Part shown: positions 37,019 through 48,320 of the stretch, one piece after another
Layout of the letters: each line of letters begins with the position of its first letter
Position numbering within the stretch: position 1 is the stretch's first letter
Origin: Spirodela intermedia
Taxonomy: Eukaryota; Streptophyta; Magnoliopsida; Alismatales; Araceae
Length of the DNA stretch: 64,000 bases
Reading direction: 5' to 3'
Assembly: GCA_902729315.2 (NCBI GenBank)
Contig: LR746267.1
Location: 1,332,501 to 1,396,500, forward strand
Position numbers and translations under genes: made by a program
The notes under the pieces: generated by a model
The model's input: the letters and a program-made list of their open reading frames with translations, nothing else
Databases searched by the model: none
What the model was told of the DNA's origin: nothing

Positions 37019-39250
37019 GTCTATGTCCCTCGACGAATAGGCCGTTCTGCAGGTATCATAAGGACGGAGTTCGTCTCTTAGTCAATAGAAAAATAATTCA
37101 ATAATCTCTTTGCAAGTCCATCATTTATCAAAATAAATAATTTCACGCAACGCGACCCCAAATGAACGGGAGATTCACGTTTAAGATATCGCATTCTCCT
37201 TTTCTGGCATTCCTCTCTGAGTTAAGATATTTAACACTGATAAATGGATGGTATGGAAATAGTTTCCCGCCTGCAGGACATCACACAAAATTGAAACATC
37301 CTCAATGGGCATGATGCCCAAATAGCCGCATAAGGTGCAATACTTCTGACAGTAAGAGTCCTACAACGAAGATATGCTTTTTGGCTGAGTAGCCGAAGTT
37401 GAAGTCGTCATAATCTTCGACGAACATTACCTAGAGTTTTTATTTGGGGCTGACTCCAACTATGCCTGATTACATAAGATAAATGACACCAGTAATCCCA
37501 GGCAAGTCCCTAGTGTAAAAACTTCGAAAATTATTAGCTTCTCCAGAACAACTTTCTGTGATCTTTTCAGGATCCAGTTGACCATATTCTCTCGACCATA
37601 AGCCAAAATCAGCTTTTTACTCTCCCTTCCCACCGGAACGGATGATGAGGGGAACTCGATTCCATGAAATACCATCTGCTGATCGGTTTCCAGACTAGAC
37701 TTATGATCCCCCATGCTTCCCTTCAACCTTGAATCAACCATTAAGGGGACTTCCATGTGAACTAAACTTCATAACAGTGTGAAAAGCACCACGCCACCCT
37801 AACTCGACTTCCAGTTCATGCCCGACCATCCCTGTTGCTTTCCGGGTACAAATCATGACATCATCTTCCTCCCATCCAAGAAAGAGTCGAAGAAAAGTTA
37901 ACCGGGGGGCTCTGTTTATTGTTATTGGGAAGACGATCTGACGCGGAAATAAGAAACGTCAGATTTCAGATTTCAGAAAAAAATTAGAACGGCCCATGAT
38001 CGCGACGGGATATCCCGATCGCCAGCTACATGGGCTTAAAGAGACATCGTATAGACGTCTCTGATTGCGTGTTGGATCAACACAAAAAGACAAAAAAGGT
38101 GCCCATTTTTGTTGGGGGACCGGTCGATTTTCGGATCCAGTTCGCAAGAATCCGAATCCAATTTTCGGGTCGAAACCAGTTGATCCGAATGAAACGAGGA
38201 AAATCTCCCGATGAGCCTAATGGCCAAAGCCTGCGTCCCACCAGACTCTGCCCCTCCTCTCTCTCCCCCCCTCGTTCTGTCTCTCTGTGTCTGAATCACA
38301 GGTTGGGAAAGTTGGTGGGATTGTCCGGCATTCAGGGGAGGAAACGCATCCGAAGGTCGGAATTGTTGCGCAACAAGAAGATCGTCCAAGGAACGCGATC
38401 CCCATGGAGACCTCTTTGGGGATGAGGATGATAGAATTCTAGGATGAAAGTGCGTGGAGGAGGAATTGTGTTTCTCCCAGGTGTAACCTAGGAAGTAGGA
38501 GTCCCTCACGACGGAATTCCGGATGCGAAAAGTGGCAAGTCGCAACAGGAACAGGGGAATCCGCCCGAAGATGACGGTGAATATTCACAGGCACAGAACG
38601 GTACCGCCATCTTTCGTTTATATGATCCAGGCAATTAATTAGATCTGAGAATGGGGGAGGCCTAAAGAAGTGGAGTCTGCTTCGATCGAACACTCCATTC
38701 GAGCATCCCTGGGATGTCGGAAAATCCTTTTTTCTTCTTCTGATGCTTACATAAGATTAGCGTTCAGAGGCAAGGACCTAGCCAACTGGAAGAGAAATCA
38801 GAGCAGAGAGGTAAAAGGGATGGGTGAAGGAGAAGCTCAACGACAAAAGAAAGCTGGACACTGACACGGCCATCTCACACAGAGCATCTTAAATACAGGC
38901 ACCTGATAGCGATCCAATGGATCAAAATCAGAAGAAAAATCAGGAAAACGCATTAAAATTGTGAGAATCAGAAGGAGAAGAAACAGATCATCGATTGATC
39001 CTGGGGAAATATCAGCATGCGGATAGAATCCGCGATCGTCGAACTTGCAAACAAATACAAAAACGAAACAAAAAACTGAAACAGCGTCCAGATCAACAGA
39101 GTAAGGAGATCACATGCCTGGGGAGATTCAAAGCCAATCAGGAACTCGCCCTTCTCGTTCGATCTCTCTCTTCTCAAGAGCAAGACTGAGGAACGGTGCG
39201 GGTGGAGAGGGGAGACGAAGGAATCTTGCTGTTTATACTTCCCACCTGTG
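37019..39250 (-). promoter_or_regulatory. Leader and promoter region of the PICC-like gene
   Basis: A minus-strand TATAAA at 39232-39237 is followed by CT/GA-rich sequence (39110-39220) typical of a plant leader, and an acceptor-like CTGCAG lies at 37047-37052. This suggests a first untranslated exon near 39.1-39.2 kb and a leader intron of about 2 kb, but I could not fix the donor. ORFs inside (such as 37460-37756 and 38036-38545, minus) match nothing. Confidence 0.4.
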
Positions 39251-40440
39251 GCTTCCATTCATAGGCCCCCCCGTGTAAACTATAATACAATAAAACCCCA
39301 TAACATTTTTATTATGTACATGCATCCTTACGTTTTAAGGTTTCCTCTGACAGAAGGCTTACGTTGGAGAATGCTTCAACAATCATCGTAAAAAACGGAA
39401 AAAACTGGACGGCCCATCTCAAAAAATAAATATGAAAAATATCTTTTTCTTAACACGTCAGCATTACGGAGGCCAGCTCGGATGGTGTCGCTTTTCCATG
39501 ATGTACGACTCAACGGCGACCCGCGGACCCACCTGACCAAGGCAGCAGCCACTCCGTGGAAGCCACGTGTCACGACGCGTTGCCGTACCGTGGCGGGTCT
39601 CTGTAAAAGCTGTCTACCCAATATTTCTGTTCAAACTATAAAGTTTGAAGTCAAAATGAGGCACATATTTGACCATGAATGAGTCAGCACCTCAATAATT
39701 ATTTAAATAATGCAAAATGATTAAAATAAATGGTAAAAGTAGTAAAAGTATGACGTGGCCCCGTCAGCGGAGAGAGGAAGGAAGTGGGTGGGTCTTCCTT
39801 TTTGGTCCGCTAGAAGCTGCCAATTCCGAGCGGCCGACCACGCACCGACCAGAGCTGGCGGCGCCGCCTCCCGAGGCTCGTGGGGCCCATCTGGGCCCCG
39901 CAACCCTCTACCCCCTTCTCTCTCTCTCTCTCTCTCCCTCTCTCTCCCTCTCTCTCTCTGCATTTTGGCAGGGGAGAAAGCACGGAAGGGCCCTCAGCAA
40001 TTACCCTTGGCTTACGTCATGAGAGACTGTTTCTGTCCAGGGGGGCCGAGTGTGTATGGGCTTTCCAGCTGGCTAGTCTGCGCGGCATCCAGCTACCTGT
40101 CGGTGTCGCCTGTGGCGTTACACGTGTCTTTTCCTCATTGGCACAACTGAGTTGCCTTTCTTTCGGTGTCCAATTAGGAAAAGGATATTAATGTCACACT
40201 AGAAAGTATATACCATACTTTTCAGAATAAAATAATCAGTAAGATGTCTGTTCTTTGCCTTGGTCTTGTACCTCTCTGGCCACCTTTTCCGAACAGGGGA
40301 AACGACCAGCGAGATCTCATGGTAATATTTATCTTGGCTATTTTTAAGCGGTTCATAATTTTTAGGGTCTTTTTGAAATAGTCCCTGGTTATTAGGGTAA
40401 ATAAATAATTATTGATTAATATACCTTATTTAATCAAAGA
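39251..40440. other. Divergent intergenic region between the PICC-like and PPR genes
   Basis: This holds a CT-rich run (39917-39960) and CACGTG-type cores (in AGCCACGTGTC near 39560 and ACACGTGTC near 40119). The two genes run apart from here, so their promoters share about 1.9 kb. No gene was seen. Confidence 0.45.
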
Positions 40441-40454
40441 ATAGACCTGGGGTT

Positions 40455-40773
40455 CTATTGGGCCCCGAAAATTAGGAAAAGAGAAGGCCCAATGGAAGCC
40501 AGTAAAAGGGCCCATTATCCTTACTCACAAAATGCCACGTGGATTTCATAACCATAGCCCACCCCCCTCTCTCTCTCTAACGCATCCTCTAAAGGCCCAA
40601 TAAAAGGCCCAATCCAACTAGGATGCCACGTGGATTTCGTCATCATAGCCCTTCTCCCCTCCTCTCTCTCTCTCTCTCTCTCTCTCTCAAACACACTCTC
40701 TAAAGGCCCAATAAAGGATCCAAACCAACTAGGATGCGGCGTGGATTTCTCATCGAAGCCCAGCCCCACCCCC

Positions 40774-40837
<64 letters not shown>

Positions 40838-40885
40838 CTGAAGGCCCAATGAAGGGCCAAACCAACTGTGAGCCACGTGGATTTC
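40455..40885 (+). promoter_or_regulatory. Tandem array of G-box and GGCCCA modules in the PPR promoter
   Basis: Four diverged repeat units each end in a GCCACGTGGATTTC-like box (about 40533, 40624, 40735 and 40872). The third has lost its G-box (gcggcgtgg). Units also carry AAAGGCCCAATAAA, CAACTAGGATG and a CT run. At least seven GGCCCA or TGGGCC strings occur from 40457 to 40850. CACGTG is a bZIP/bHLH site; GGCCCA is the site II/TCP type found upstream of many organelle-protein genes. Unit length grows from about 91 to 137 bp as CT and CA runs expand. The array ends about 240 bp before the PPR ATG. Confidence 0.7.
40794..40834. repeat. CA microsatellite (about 20 units)
   Basis: A CT run at 40773-40793 passes directly into about 20 CA units, inside the last unit of the promoter array. 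ORFs across this tract are artefacts. Confidence 0.95.
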
Positions 40886-41125
40886 GTGTACTGGCAGTCC
40901 ATGGCATATTTCCAAATGCGGTCAGCACATGTAGATATATATGTTTACAATACCAAAAATATTTGGAAAAATAAAAATATATTCAAATATAGGAGGCTGT
41001 ATATGTAATAATCCTCCATTACATTGTGAGAGCGATACGAAATCAACTTCTGGTTGATATTTTTCCGTTACCAGGGACATCTTCTTCCTTATCCGAGAGC
41101 TGTTCGTCGAGCGGAGCGGCGAGCA

Positions 41126-44100
41126 ATGGCTTCGCCTTCGATGTAAGCACAACTCTTGTATCTGATGTCTGATCCCTCGTTGTGTTTCCGGTTTGCTCCT
41201 CTGTAGATGCTCTTGATTTATGGTTTTGTGGGGTACGAGATTCAATCGCGTGGAGGGGAAACTCGGGGCTGTTCAGCTTTCATGGTGTGTGCTTTGCGGT
41301 GGCGTCGATGTATGGTTGTGTGTTTGTCGTCGGCGCATTGCTTTTCGTCCTTTGGGAATTGATACCATTCATGACTCTGGGTATTCCTCGTCTACGTCTT
41401 CCTTGCCTACTAATTCAATCGAATTGGCTCAGGGAGACATTTCGCGTGACTGCATTCGTTAACTCGTGAGTTGTCGAGTTGGGGATGATCTATTTCGCAT
41501 TCGATATCATAGTGGTTTTATCCTATATCCGTGTGTTTGAGGTGTCTCTCCTGGACATATACGTTTTCTGAATTGATTCAGTGCTTTAACTTTTTGAAAT
41601 TTTCTCACGAAGAACTCTCGTTATAAGAGAATTCATTTGAATTAAATTAGTCGAACGGACAGTCCTGTTTCCTCTCATGTAATCTCTAGGAATATTATAG
41701 AAATAGAAAAATCTTTAAAAAATTACCAATTGCTTGAGCAATAATATTTCCTTCTCGTTGTACTGGACATAAAAGCAATTTCTCAATTCCTCGACAACCT
41801 TCGTCATATGTTATGATCTTTACTGATCACTCTTTCCAGTAAATTCAGGTTGACTCATTAACTTAACTGTACGATAATGAGAAAGTGCTTCGTATCTATT
41901 TTTTTCTATACAATGATAGAAGGGTTTCAACAATAGTTCAGGATTTCCACCCAATCACTAACACTGTATCAGATTTTGTGGTCATTGGAAAAGGGAAATG
42001 AAGATGAACGAAGGTTGGCATCCATATATTTGAAACTAATAAAGATGAAACAATATTTTTCTTGAAGCTTTCTAGAAACTCAGATTCTATGGTTGGTTAA
42101 CCTTTTCCTTTCGTTTCCCCCGTATCTTTCTGCGTCTTGAAGTTCTTTCAATAGCGTCAGTAATCTACTTGCTGCTGTTTTTGTGAAGAGTAGGTGAACA
42201 TCTCAAGCTAATGGGTCTCGTATATTGTGGATGTTGAAATGTGATTCTTATGCTTTTCCATTGAATTTGAATTTTTAGGTTGGTGTCTGAAACATCATTC
42301 CATCGCCCGTTTGGGGAATCAATGTGCAGATTCTTTTGCTATGGAGAGACAATCAGGGAGAAGAGCAGCATTTCTTATTTTGTTGTTAAAATGAAAAACC
42401 AAAGGAAACCTCATCTTGACAGCCGTGGAAGATTAAGGAAACTTAATCCGAAAAAGTTATCTAGAAAAAAGAGTAAGTTTTATGCTCTCATATGTTATTT
42501 TATCATGATTCTTTAGAGACATCAATCACTTTGGAATAATGACCTTACGATGCATGATTTTTATGATATCTGGTATTCTTTGCTACTCGAGGTTTCGGTA
42601 TTTCCTTGTTCACGAATTATTTACCTGAAGACGTTGATTTTGGTGTGAATGATGCACCGAGAGAGAGAGAGAGAAGCAAATTCATTGGATATGTACTTTA
42701 TGTGGCATTAAAACATACACTATGTAAGCTGATAGAATCGCATGGTCTGTTCTTATTCAGTCTTTCAATATCGAACATGATGAAAGTATTAAAACGTCAA
42801 ATTTTTATGGTTTCCTTTTGAAAGAATCATTTATGGGATATTAAAATGTTAATGTTACCTGCAGATTCAGGACATTTTTATTTCTTTCTCACCGCGCCTT
42901 ATCTATATTGAATTATTTAATTCAATAGAACATTCCTGTCACTATGAACCCTTGCTTTCCTTTGTACTTTCCTGGCCTTTATGAGAAAATCTTGATGAAG
43001 GAGGGCTTTTCTACGATAGAGATATGACCATACTATGTGAACGTTCACACACGGAGAGAGATATCCTTTTAACTGTACACTGATATAATTCGGAGTATTG
43101 TGTGGTGTTGGTTGATTTGAATTTTGAATGTTTAGAGATAATTTGTTGTTTGGTGTATTTATAAGGTTTGGGCAAATATAAACTGGGACGTGTCTCTGTT
43201 GATCCATGCTTTAGCCTTGATTTGGACAACTCGAAAGTGGGTTTCAGAATAGAGTCAAACCAGTGTGTTCTATGAGATTCCAACCTTGAACTTGTCACAC
43301 TGTCCAGTCAGTTCTACAGAAGCCTAGCAAGGTTAGAATTTTGCTCTCATCACTTCGGCTCTAGCCTGCGGTAAAATAAAATTCGCTTTTTGAACTGAGA
43401 CGTTGTGAATAAACTTAGAAAAAGAACGTAGCTAATCTTGTATCTTTTCTTAGGATAAGAGTACTTTCCTGGGACTTTGAATCCACCGAGAGAAGATTTC
43501 TGGACCTCTTTCCTTTTTAGTAATTTTTAATTTGCATATAGTATGTTCCAGTGATTCTGTTCATAAGTTGACAACTTAAATTTTCAATCTGAATTGAAAA
43601 TTACTTATGTTGGAATTTTTCTGCTTAAATAGATGGTTCTCTGAGGGGACGCGGTTGGAAATATGGCTCTGGATTTGTTGATGGAGTCTTTCCAGTCATG
43701 AGCCCAGTTGCACAACAGATCCTGGAGTTCCTCTTGCAAGAGAAGGATCCTGGGAAAGTCTGGCTCTCACTTGATACACTTTCACCTACTCATGACATCT
43801 GGGACGATCTCATCAATGTAGTTGTCCAGCTTCGTGTTAACAAACAATGGGATCCAATTGTGTTAGTAAGCAGACCTATCTACTTAGCTTTCTGTTCACT
43901 TTTCATACCGAATTGCATAAGAAAGAAATGTTAGGAGTAGCCAATGACTAAATAATTTAGTTTTGTAATTTGTAGTATGGAGCTGTAGTGTGTATTATGA
44001 TTCTCAGTCAACTGGGTTATTTTTAAACTAATATTTTACACAGTTACAATCAGATTTAATACGCATTCGCAGTATTGAAAAGTATGTTATTATTTTGTTT

Positions 44101-47033
44101 CCAATGTTATTTGCATCATTTTTTGAGGAATTCCATGATTTTATTTCTTTTGGAATTATCCATTTCGTGATTTTATTGACATTATATATGGCTTTTGTAT
44201 TTTCCATGATGTCATGTATATGTTTCATGCTGAGACGAGGACAATAGAATACAATGAATATCGCATGTGAGGGAACACATTGAATACGGATCTACACTTT
44301 TCTTGTGCCCTAATTTCAGTGAATCAGATTCTAATCTGAAAATCTGATGATCTAAAGATCACAATGATGGTTTTAACCAATTCCACCTGATTTCTTCATT
44401 ATTAAAGTTTGTCTTAATGGGGTATTAACCGAACGGATGGTAGTCTGCTCATTTGGAAACATAAATTATCGTGTCCTGAGGTGCAAGTACATGTGGTTTC
44501 ACGGAACATTTAAAAGTTGACTTTCGGTAAAAATTCTGTCCAATCATCGAATTTCGTCATCTCAACTTTTACATGTTCTTTGACTTCTTATGGATGGAAT
44601 GTTGTCTTGTCACCTTCAGAAAGAATCGTTGTCTTATGTTGCAGCATAAAACTACCAAGCTTACTTAGAAAATTGTATTTTTCTCCTGCCGGATTTAAAT
44701 CTTACTTCAGCGCATAACTACCAGGCTTTCTTGGCAAAAATCTATCTAGAACTGCGCCGTTTTGAATCTATGGCAAGTAATTAACTTAAAACGAAAGCTA
44801 ACTCGACCTGCCCGCCCTCAAGAACTAGTATTATAGTGAAAAAAATGCTCATGATAATGTGCATGCTGGTCTTGTGCAGTCTGAAGATTTCTCAGATTCT
44901 ATACTAAAGGAAATATTTCTGCATAACTTAGGTTCATCGCTTTATTAATTATAAATATTTCACAGGTATGTGAGTGGATATTAAACAGGAGCTCCTTCAA
45001 GCCAGACGTCATCTGCTACAACCTACTGATAGACGCTTATGGCCAGAGAGCTCAGTGCGGCAAAGCAGAGTCAGCTTATCTGAGGCTTTTGGAGGCCCAA
45101 TGCATCCCAACGCATGACACATATGCTCTTCTGATATGGAGCTACTGCACTTCAGGCTTACTGGAGAAGGCAGAAGCTGTCTTCACCGAGATGAAAAATG
45201 GTGGAATTCCCCAAAGTATGCTAAACTCCAGATGGCTTTCCCTTTTCTTTTATTTTTGTCTTGATTTCTTCTTTGCCAGATTCTTGGGTATTTATGGAAA
45301 ATATTAATGCTTAAAAATAGCCACTGATTTGTTCAGGTACTGTTGTATATAATGCGTACATTAATGGTCTTATTAAATCAAGAAACACTGAAAAAGCATT
45401 GGAAATTTTTCAGAGGATGCGGAAAAATAGATGCCAGCCGTCTAATGAGACGTACACAATGCTCATTAACATTTATGGAAAGGTAGGCTACCCGATTTCA
45501 GCCAGTGATTTTCATTTACTAACCCGGGTAATATATATCCTCTCTAAATATTCTCTTTATTCATCTCAGGCTGGCCAGTCGGCGATGGCCTTGAAGGTCT
45601 TCAACGAGATGAAGGCTGCGAGGTGCGAGCCCAACATCTGCTCCTACACAGCTCTGATAAACGCCTTTGCAAGGGAGGGCCGGTGCGACAAGGCCGAAGA
45701 AATCTTCGAAGAGCTGCAGGAGGCCGGCCATGAGCCTGATGTGTATGCATATAACGCCCTCATGGAGGCCTACAGGTTGGTCTTGCCCTGTGAGCCTCTT
45801 TTTTCTGTGTGAGATATGCGTGATAGATGATGCTTCTATCGTTCGACCTCGCAGCCGAGCAGGTTTCCCGCATGGAACGTATGAGATTTTCTCTCTCATG
45901 CAGCATATGGGCTGTGACCCTGACCAGGCCTCTTACAACATTATGGTGGACGCATTCGGAAGGGCTGGCCTCCACGAAGGTATGACCTGAAAAAATAAAT
46001 AAATTTTCCTGGTGGGTTGACCTTTTCTGGCGCATCATTCCGTGGCGTTTTACTATATATATATATATATATATTTATGTACTGTGAGTCAAAGTCAACA
46101 TTACTAGAAAAGGAATTTTTTCCAAATATGGTCGAATAGAGGACGAACTCTGGCCAAAAATCCTGGATTTCTATTCATGCATTCACTTCATACCCAGTTT
46201 CACTATAATATTCTCATACCCAGTTTTTCGTTGACTTGCCTGCAACCTAGGTATTATTATTCGTCAATTTTTAGTTCTTAGAAAGTATTTATTGGAATAT
46301 ATGTCATTCGTGATATAAATATGAACTAACGAATATAGAAATCATTTTCGAGTATGAGAGCACGGAAAATTGGTCAACTCCGTGATTGATCCTCGCATAT
46401 ATCTGTAGCAAGAACTGCTTAAAAACTTGATGCCCTGTTCTTACAGATGCCCACACCATATTTGAGGAGATCAAGAGGCAGGGCATGGTGCCGACCATGA
46501 AGTCCCATATGGTCCTGCTATCAGCATATTCCAAAAGTGGTAACATCCCCAAATGTGAAGAAGTCATCACTAGGATGCTCAAATCCGGCATAAAACCAGA
46601 CACCTTCGTCCTCAACTCCATGGTCAACGCCTATGGAAAGATGGGCCACTTTGGGAAGATGGAAGAGGTTCTCCGCGCCGTGGAGAACGGCCCATTTGAG
46701 GCCCACATCAGCACCTACAACATCTTGATCAACGTCTACGGCCGCGCCGGCTTCCTCAGCCAGATGGAGGATCTCTTCCTCTCCCTCAGCGGCAGGAACT
46801 TGGAGCCTGATGTGGTGACGTGGACTTCCAGGATTGGTGCTTATTCCAGGAAGAAGCAGTACAGGAAATGCTTAGAGATCTTCGAGGAGATGATAGACGC
46901 CGGTTGCTACCCAGATGGCGGCACTGCCAAGGTGCTCCTGTCGGCATGCTCGAATGAAGAACAGGTCAACCAGGTCACCACAGTCATCAGATCGATGCAC
47001 AAGGAGGAGGTGAGCTCATTGCTGGCTGTCTGA
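41126..47033 (+). CDS. P-class pentatricopeptide repeat protein (At3g59040-like)
   Basis: P-class PPR proteins bind organellar RNA for processing, stabilisation or translation. Eight coding exons: 41126-41142, 42279-42472, 43633-43865, 44966-45215, 45337-45482, 45570-45775, 45855-45979, 46447-47033; 585 aa. The tiny first exon (17 nt, MASPS plus part of the next codon) is inferred from a good donor and exact frame restoration. A basic KMKNQRKPHLDSRGRLRK segment precedes the conserved WKYGSGFVDGVFPVMSP. PPR repeats run from about residue 150 to the end, for example KPDVICYNLLIDAYGQ, EPNICSYTALINAFAREGR, GCDPDQASYNIMVDAFGRAG and EPDVVTWTSRIGAYSRKKQY. There is no E or DYW tail, so editing deaminase activity is not expected. 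It closely resembles Arabidopsis At3g59040. The cellular target, chloroplast or mitochondrion, is not certain from the N-terminus. Confidence 0.92.
44640..44740 (+). repeat. Short direct duplication in a PPR intron
   Basis: The strings GCATAAAACTACCAAGCTTACTTAG (near 44644) and GCATAACTACCAGGCTTTCTTGG (near 44712) are diverged copies about 68 bp apart, inside the 1.1-kb intron before the exon at 44966. No function is implied. Confidence 0.45.
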
Positions 47034-47706
47034 TCGTTGACCTCCAGTGATCGGTCAACCAGGTTGACTTCCTCACAGGGTAAGTAACAATCCCTCAGCC
47101 TATTTCAGGAAACTTAGTTCAGGAGTGAATCCATGGTACGGCGTCTTTATTTTGTGGAGTATCTTAATATCAGGGCTACTTGACCTCAAGATCAATGGGT
47201 GTCCCCATCTGCGGCTTTCCTCTGTTGGCGTTGACTTTCGGGTGAGAGACTGACGTGGGCATCTCCTATCCGGTTTCCTCTATGATTATATGACTTGGGT
47301 TTTCCGTCTCTAGTCCCTACGATATTCTTGAATCTCTCCGACAACGAGTTGTCATTGATGCAAGCAGAGGAGCTGAATACCAGAGTGGGATATTTTTTTT
47401 TCAAAGGACATTCCTATATATGGGAATTCATGAAAGAAGTCTGAAGGGGTGAAGGCCAAAAAAGTCAAAACCCTTTGTTTGAGTAGGATCAAATCGCGCA
47501 AAAGGCGTGTGACTTTCTATGCCTTATAAGCACTCAATTTATGTGCTTGTGAGTGCTTGATATATATATCTAGAGAGAGAGAGAGAGAGAGAGATGAACG
47601 TTCTTGGGCAAAGTGCAAACGGCGTGTTACTTTCTACGCTTCATAAGCACTCAATTTGTGTGCTTGTGAGTGTTTGATATATATATACATATGCATATAT
47701 ATATAT

Positions 47707-47756
<50 letters not shown>

Positions 47757-48320
47757 GTACAATCGGGAATTGAGCATAGTTTTTTTCCCGTTAAACTTAG
47801 CTTTGAAGCATGCATTGTGAAATAAATGAGGAGGCTGCTAGACGGTGGGCCCTACATGGCAAATTAACCTAGAGCTTTCATATATTGGATAAATACCGAT
47901 TTGGGTAAATCGGATTCTCGTAATCTAGATTGCCAATCCTGTTTGGGCAGCACGTGATTCTAAGAGAAACGAATCTTTGCCCCACGAGCCCACGTTTCCA
48001 TCAGACGGTCAGCATTGCATCTCAACGTCATTACGATCACGACGAAGAAACATTAAATTATTTTCCGGAACAGCCCAAAAAGGCATCCAGTCACTCTCCG
48101 ATGACCTTAAGAATACTCTCACCGCAGCCCTAGACGCTATCGGCCGCTCCGTTCTCAAGTGCAGTGGTGGCTCCACCGTCCGGGAGCGAGTGTCCTGATC
48201 CCGCCTTTTTGGCCGGGCATCAAGCGTCTGCGAGATCCGCCACCCGCATTTCGAGAGCAAGCGCTGAGGGAGGTTGCTGGGGGTGGCGGCGTTGGGTACG
48301 ATCAAAAGCCTTAGCTTTCA
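47034..48320 (+). other. Spacer between PPR and H-protein genes
   Basis: This holds the PPR 3' flank, a 117-bp tandem duplication with microsatellites (about 47495-47755) and then the H-protein promoter and leader. No further gene was recognised. Confidence 0.5.
47495..47755. repeat. 117-bp tandem duplication ending in AG microsatellites
   Basis: Copy 1 (from about 47495) and copy 2 (from about 47612) share GGCGTGTGACTTTCTA/GGCGTGTTACTTTCTA, ATAAGCACTCAATTT and TGTGCTTGTGAGTG, each followed by TATATA and an AG run. The second AG run (47711-47755, over 20 units) is much longer than the first (47572-47594). Confidence 0.8.

Noticed and set aside
37460-37756. 98-codon minus-strand ORF with a hydrophobic C-terminus in the presumed PICC leader intron
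   Set aside because: No family resemblance and no supporting promoter or splice signals; could be chance.
38030-38545. Overlapping ORFs on both strands (131 and 169 codons)
   Set aside because: No motif on either strand; the open frames owe to local base composition.
40521-40974. ORFs across CT/CA repeats
   Set aside because: They encode Ser-Leu, Thr-His or Cys-Val dipeptide runs from microsatellites.
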